NCBI GenBank assembly: GCA_900549675.1
Contig: URPG01000131.1
Span: 1-6,160, forward strand
From: an uncultured Oscillospiraceae bacterium
GTDB taxonomy: Bacteria > Bacillota > Clostridia > Oscillospirales > Acutalibacteraceae
Reading direction: 5' to 3'
DNA: 6,160 nt
The notes beneath the pieces are model-generated. The model saw only the letters and a list, made by a program, of their open reading frames with translations, had not been told where the DNA came from and searched no databases. The translations under genes were made by a program, and so were the position numbers. Every line of letters begins with the position of its first letter. Positions within the stretch are counted from its first letter, which is position 1. Shown here piece after piece: positions 4,926 through 6,160 of this stretch.

Positions 4926-5924
4926 GTACTTGTAATCAATAATCGGCTCCCCTGGCAGTGGTTTCATACATGGTTTGTCATACTTGATAAACATTTCTTG
5001 TCTGGAAAAAGCTTGATTCTGAAAAGGTCTCGCATTGAGGACGGCTACTATCTTTTTGATGTCAGCATTCAAATCCTCAAAGGATGTGTAAATCTTTTCT
5101 TTTAACTTTTCTATAAGATGTGTTTCAAGGTAACGCACATGATTCTCGACCGTTGGCTTTCCCTTAGGTTTACGAGCCGGTGGTGGGAGCACAATCGTAT
5201 CATAGAAGTCTTCCAGATCAGAGAAGGTTGACTGTAATACAAGATCATCTTTTGTATGCTTCGTAACAGCTGTTTTTAGATTATCCGGGACAAAGTGTTT
5301 AGCAACTGCACCATAGAAGGATACCGCATGTACACAGCCTTCGATAAAACAGGGAAGCTTTTCATTTGGAAATGCCTCTGCATAGATCATACTGCTCACG
5401 CCCAATGTTGTGGCAAAGATATGAACGCTCATGATTTCATCGGTTGTAACATCCGTCAGAAGTCCAGGCTGGTCGCCAACCCAGTCGATGTACATCTTTT
5501 CACCAGGCTTGCGATTTACCGCCATTGAAATTTTTGTGCCACCATAGTTTTCCTGAACAAAACGTTGATAGTATTCATAGAACTGAGATTTTTCATATCC
5601 ATCTGGATTCTTTTCTTTGTAGTCCAGCCAACAGAATGAAATATTTACTCTACTGTTTGGGGCATGAATACGATCATAGTAATACTGAAAATCTGGAAGT
5701 GGAACTTCTTTGCGTTGAAGATTTTTCTGTGGGTAAAAGAGGTTCTCTACTTCTTTTGGTGACATAGCCTCAGGCTCGTCAATGGTGAGCTCAAGAGTCT
5801 TATATCGACTCATGATCAAGTTAAGAGTGCTCGATCCGATTCGAAAACGATCCATAACAGATCTGGTTGGGCACTTATTCAGACGCATCTGAATAGCACC
5901 AATAATAGTGTTGTAGTCCTGCAT
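4665..5924 (-). CDS. Chimeric IstA transposase (IS21 family) fused to a helicase C-terminus
   Basis: One 419-residue frame starting at ATG 5924, with AGGAGG at 5932-5937. Residues 1 to about 330 are IS21-family IstA: a helix-turn-helix around 20-45 (RSVMDRFRIGSSTLNLIMSR), then the DDE core with Asp147 in MYIDWVGDQ, Asp214 in FVPDNLKTAV and Glu260 in PTVENHVRYLE, and the conserved FSRQEMFIKYDKPCMKPLPG at 306-325. After about residue 333 the text changes completely to EVSVPEMVIKLKQGIGRLIR, a superfamily 2 helicase motif VI, and runs to TAG. IstA normally continues for roughly 80 or more residues with a beta-rich C-terminal region and is followed by the ATPase istB; both are missing. All three catalytic acids remain, but without IstB and the right end this copy should not transpose autonomously. 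The chimera places the downstream ART-like gene under the IS promoter. Confidence 0.88.
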   Translation of the reverse strand: MQDYNTIIGAIQMRLNKCPTRSVMDRFRIGSSTLNLIMSRYKTLELTIDEPEAMSPKEVENLFYPQKNLQRKEVPLPDFQYYYDRIHAPNSRVNISFCWLDYKEKNPDGYEKSQFYEYYQRFVQENYGGTKISMAVNRKPGEKMYIDWVGDQPGLLTDVTTDEIMSVHIFATTLGVSSMIYAEAFPNEKLPCFIEGCVHAVSFYGAVAKHFVPDNLKTAVTKHTKDDLVLQSTFSDLEDFYDTIVLPPPARKPKGKPTVENHVRYLETHLIEKLKEKIYTSFEDLNADIKKIVAVLNARPFQNQAFSRQEMFIKYDKPCMKPLPGEPIIDYKYQQSKDGLMEVSVPEMVIKLKQGIGRLIRSESDKGIVSIIDSRVGKTSKAPYKQIIWESLPIKSKTNKIEKIAAFYSQVVEQQKEEK

Positions 5925-6089
5925 AAAATGCCTCCTTTCGTAATCTAAAAATAATGACTACGAAAAAACTATAACACTTTATAAGAATGCGTGATCCGAC
6001 GAAGCGGAAAAGTGTTCCGTTACGACCGGAAACACTGATCCGTTGCTAGCGGAATCGGTGATCCGATGAAGCGGAATTTGCACCTGACA
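4920..6089 (-). mobile_element. IS21-family insertion sequence, truncated (left end and most of istA)
   Basis: The element reads leftward. The putative left terminus TGTCAGG begins at 6089 on the minus strand, fitting the 5'-TG rule of IS21 ends; I cannot confirm it without the matching right end. Next come four transposase-site repeats, an AT-rich leader, and istA to about codon 333. The 3' end of istA, istB and the right terminus are deleted at about 4913-4930. A one-sided deletion from within the element into the host gene explains the in-frame helicase fusion. Confidence 0.75.
5991..6077. repeat. Four ~22-bp repeats at the IS21 left end (likely IstA binding sites)
   Basis: Copies start at 5991, 6012, 6035 and 6058, giving spacings of 21, 23 and 23 bp, about two helical turns. 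Three share TGATCCG, six variable bases, then CGGAA; the outer two differ at one base within 19. The second copy (GTGTTCCG...CGGAAACAC) is a more degenerate version. Each unit is itself an inverted repeat (TCCG/CGGA). IS21 ends are known to carry multiple internal repeats bound by the transposase, and these lie between the terminus and istA. Confidence 0.75.
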
Positions 6090-6160
6090 GGAAGATACGG
6101 GATTATCTGGGATTTCGCAAGCCATGTTTCGAAATCTCCGGATATGATAATAAAGACTGC
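6090..6160. other. Flank outside the putative IS21 left end
   Basis: Seventy-one bases beyond the proposed terminus. They contain a short inverted repeat, GATTTCG with CGAAATC, around 6113-6144. The minus strand has one frame open throughout (SGDFETWLAKSQIIPYL), but it is too short to assign. If the IS inserted into the helicase gene, helicase coding sequence should appear here or just beyond; I cannot recognise it. Confidence 0.35.

Noticed and set aside
5991..6077. CRISPR array
   Set aside because: Units are contiguous with almost no spacer sequence, imperfect, and sit at the expected place for IS21 end repeats.

Overview
The window looks like an accessory, decaying part of a low-to-mid GC Firmicutes genome, most likely a gut Clostridia (Lachnospiraceae/Oscillospiraceae type). 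This is inferred from AGGAGG-type ribosome sites, an FMN riboswitch of Firmicutes form, HxlR and IS66/IS21 relatives typical of that group, and a lipoprotein with an LTGC lipobox. Almost every gene is on the minus strand. Several are broken, and at least four junctions join unrelated DNA.

Layout, left to right. 1-1081 (minus): a zinc-type macrodomain protein-ADP-ribose hydrolase that runs off the left edge. It is preceded by the frameshifted C-terminal remnant of a two-cluster ferredoxin-type protein, a terminator-like hairpin without its U tract, and a complete FMN riboswitch aptamer. 1104-2525: a small redox-type locus with a frameshifted pyridoxamine-phosphate-oxidase-like (PPOX) flavoprotein gene, a lipoprotein with a shortened SnoaL/NTF2-like domain, and a divergent HxlR regulator. 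The two minus-strand genes carry nearly identical 33-bp promoter/operator modules, which suggests a compact HxlR regulon. 2526-2882: the hxlR terminator, then a scrap of IS66 transposase (plus) butted against the N-terminal scrap of a phage tape-measure gene (minus). 2883-3125 is noncoding. 3126-4663: an AT-rich unit of a terminator, an unknown gene with a hydrophobic N-terminus and a one-base frameshift, and a 279-aa protein that I read as a possible ADP-ribosyltransferase (ART)-like enzyme. 4665-6160: an IS21-family istA whose 3' part has been replaced, in frame, by the C-terminal motif VI region of a DinG/XPD-like helicase, preceded by the IS left end with four ~22-bp repeats.

The point most worth attention is the right half. 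The helicase stop codon lies one base before the GTG start of the ART-like gene, so the ancestral operon was probably helicase, then ART-like protein, then membrane-linked coiled-coil protein. It has been decapitated by an IS21 insertion plus deletion and is now led by an IstA-helicase chimera. That arrangement is compatible with an anti-phage or conflict module, but nothing in the window proves this. All family assignments come from motif recognition by eye, without database searches.
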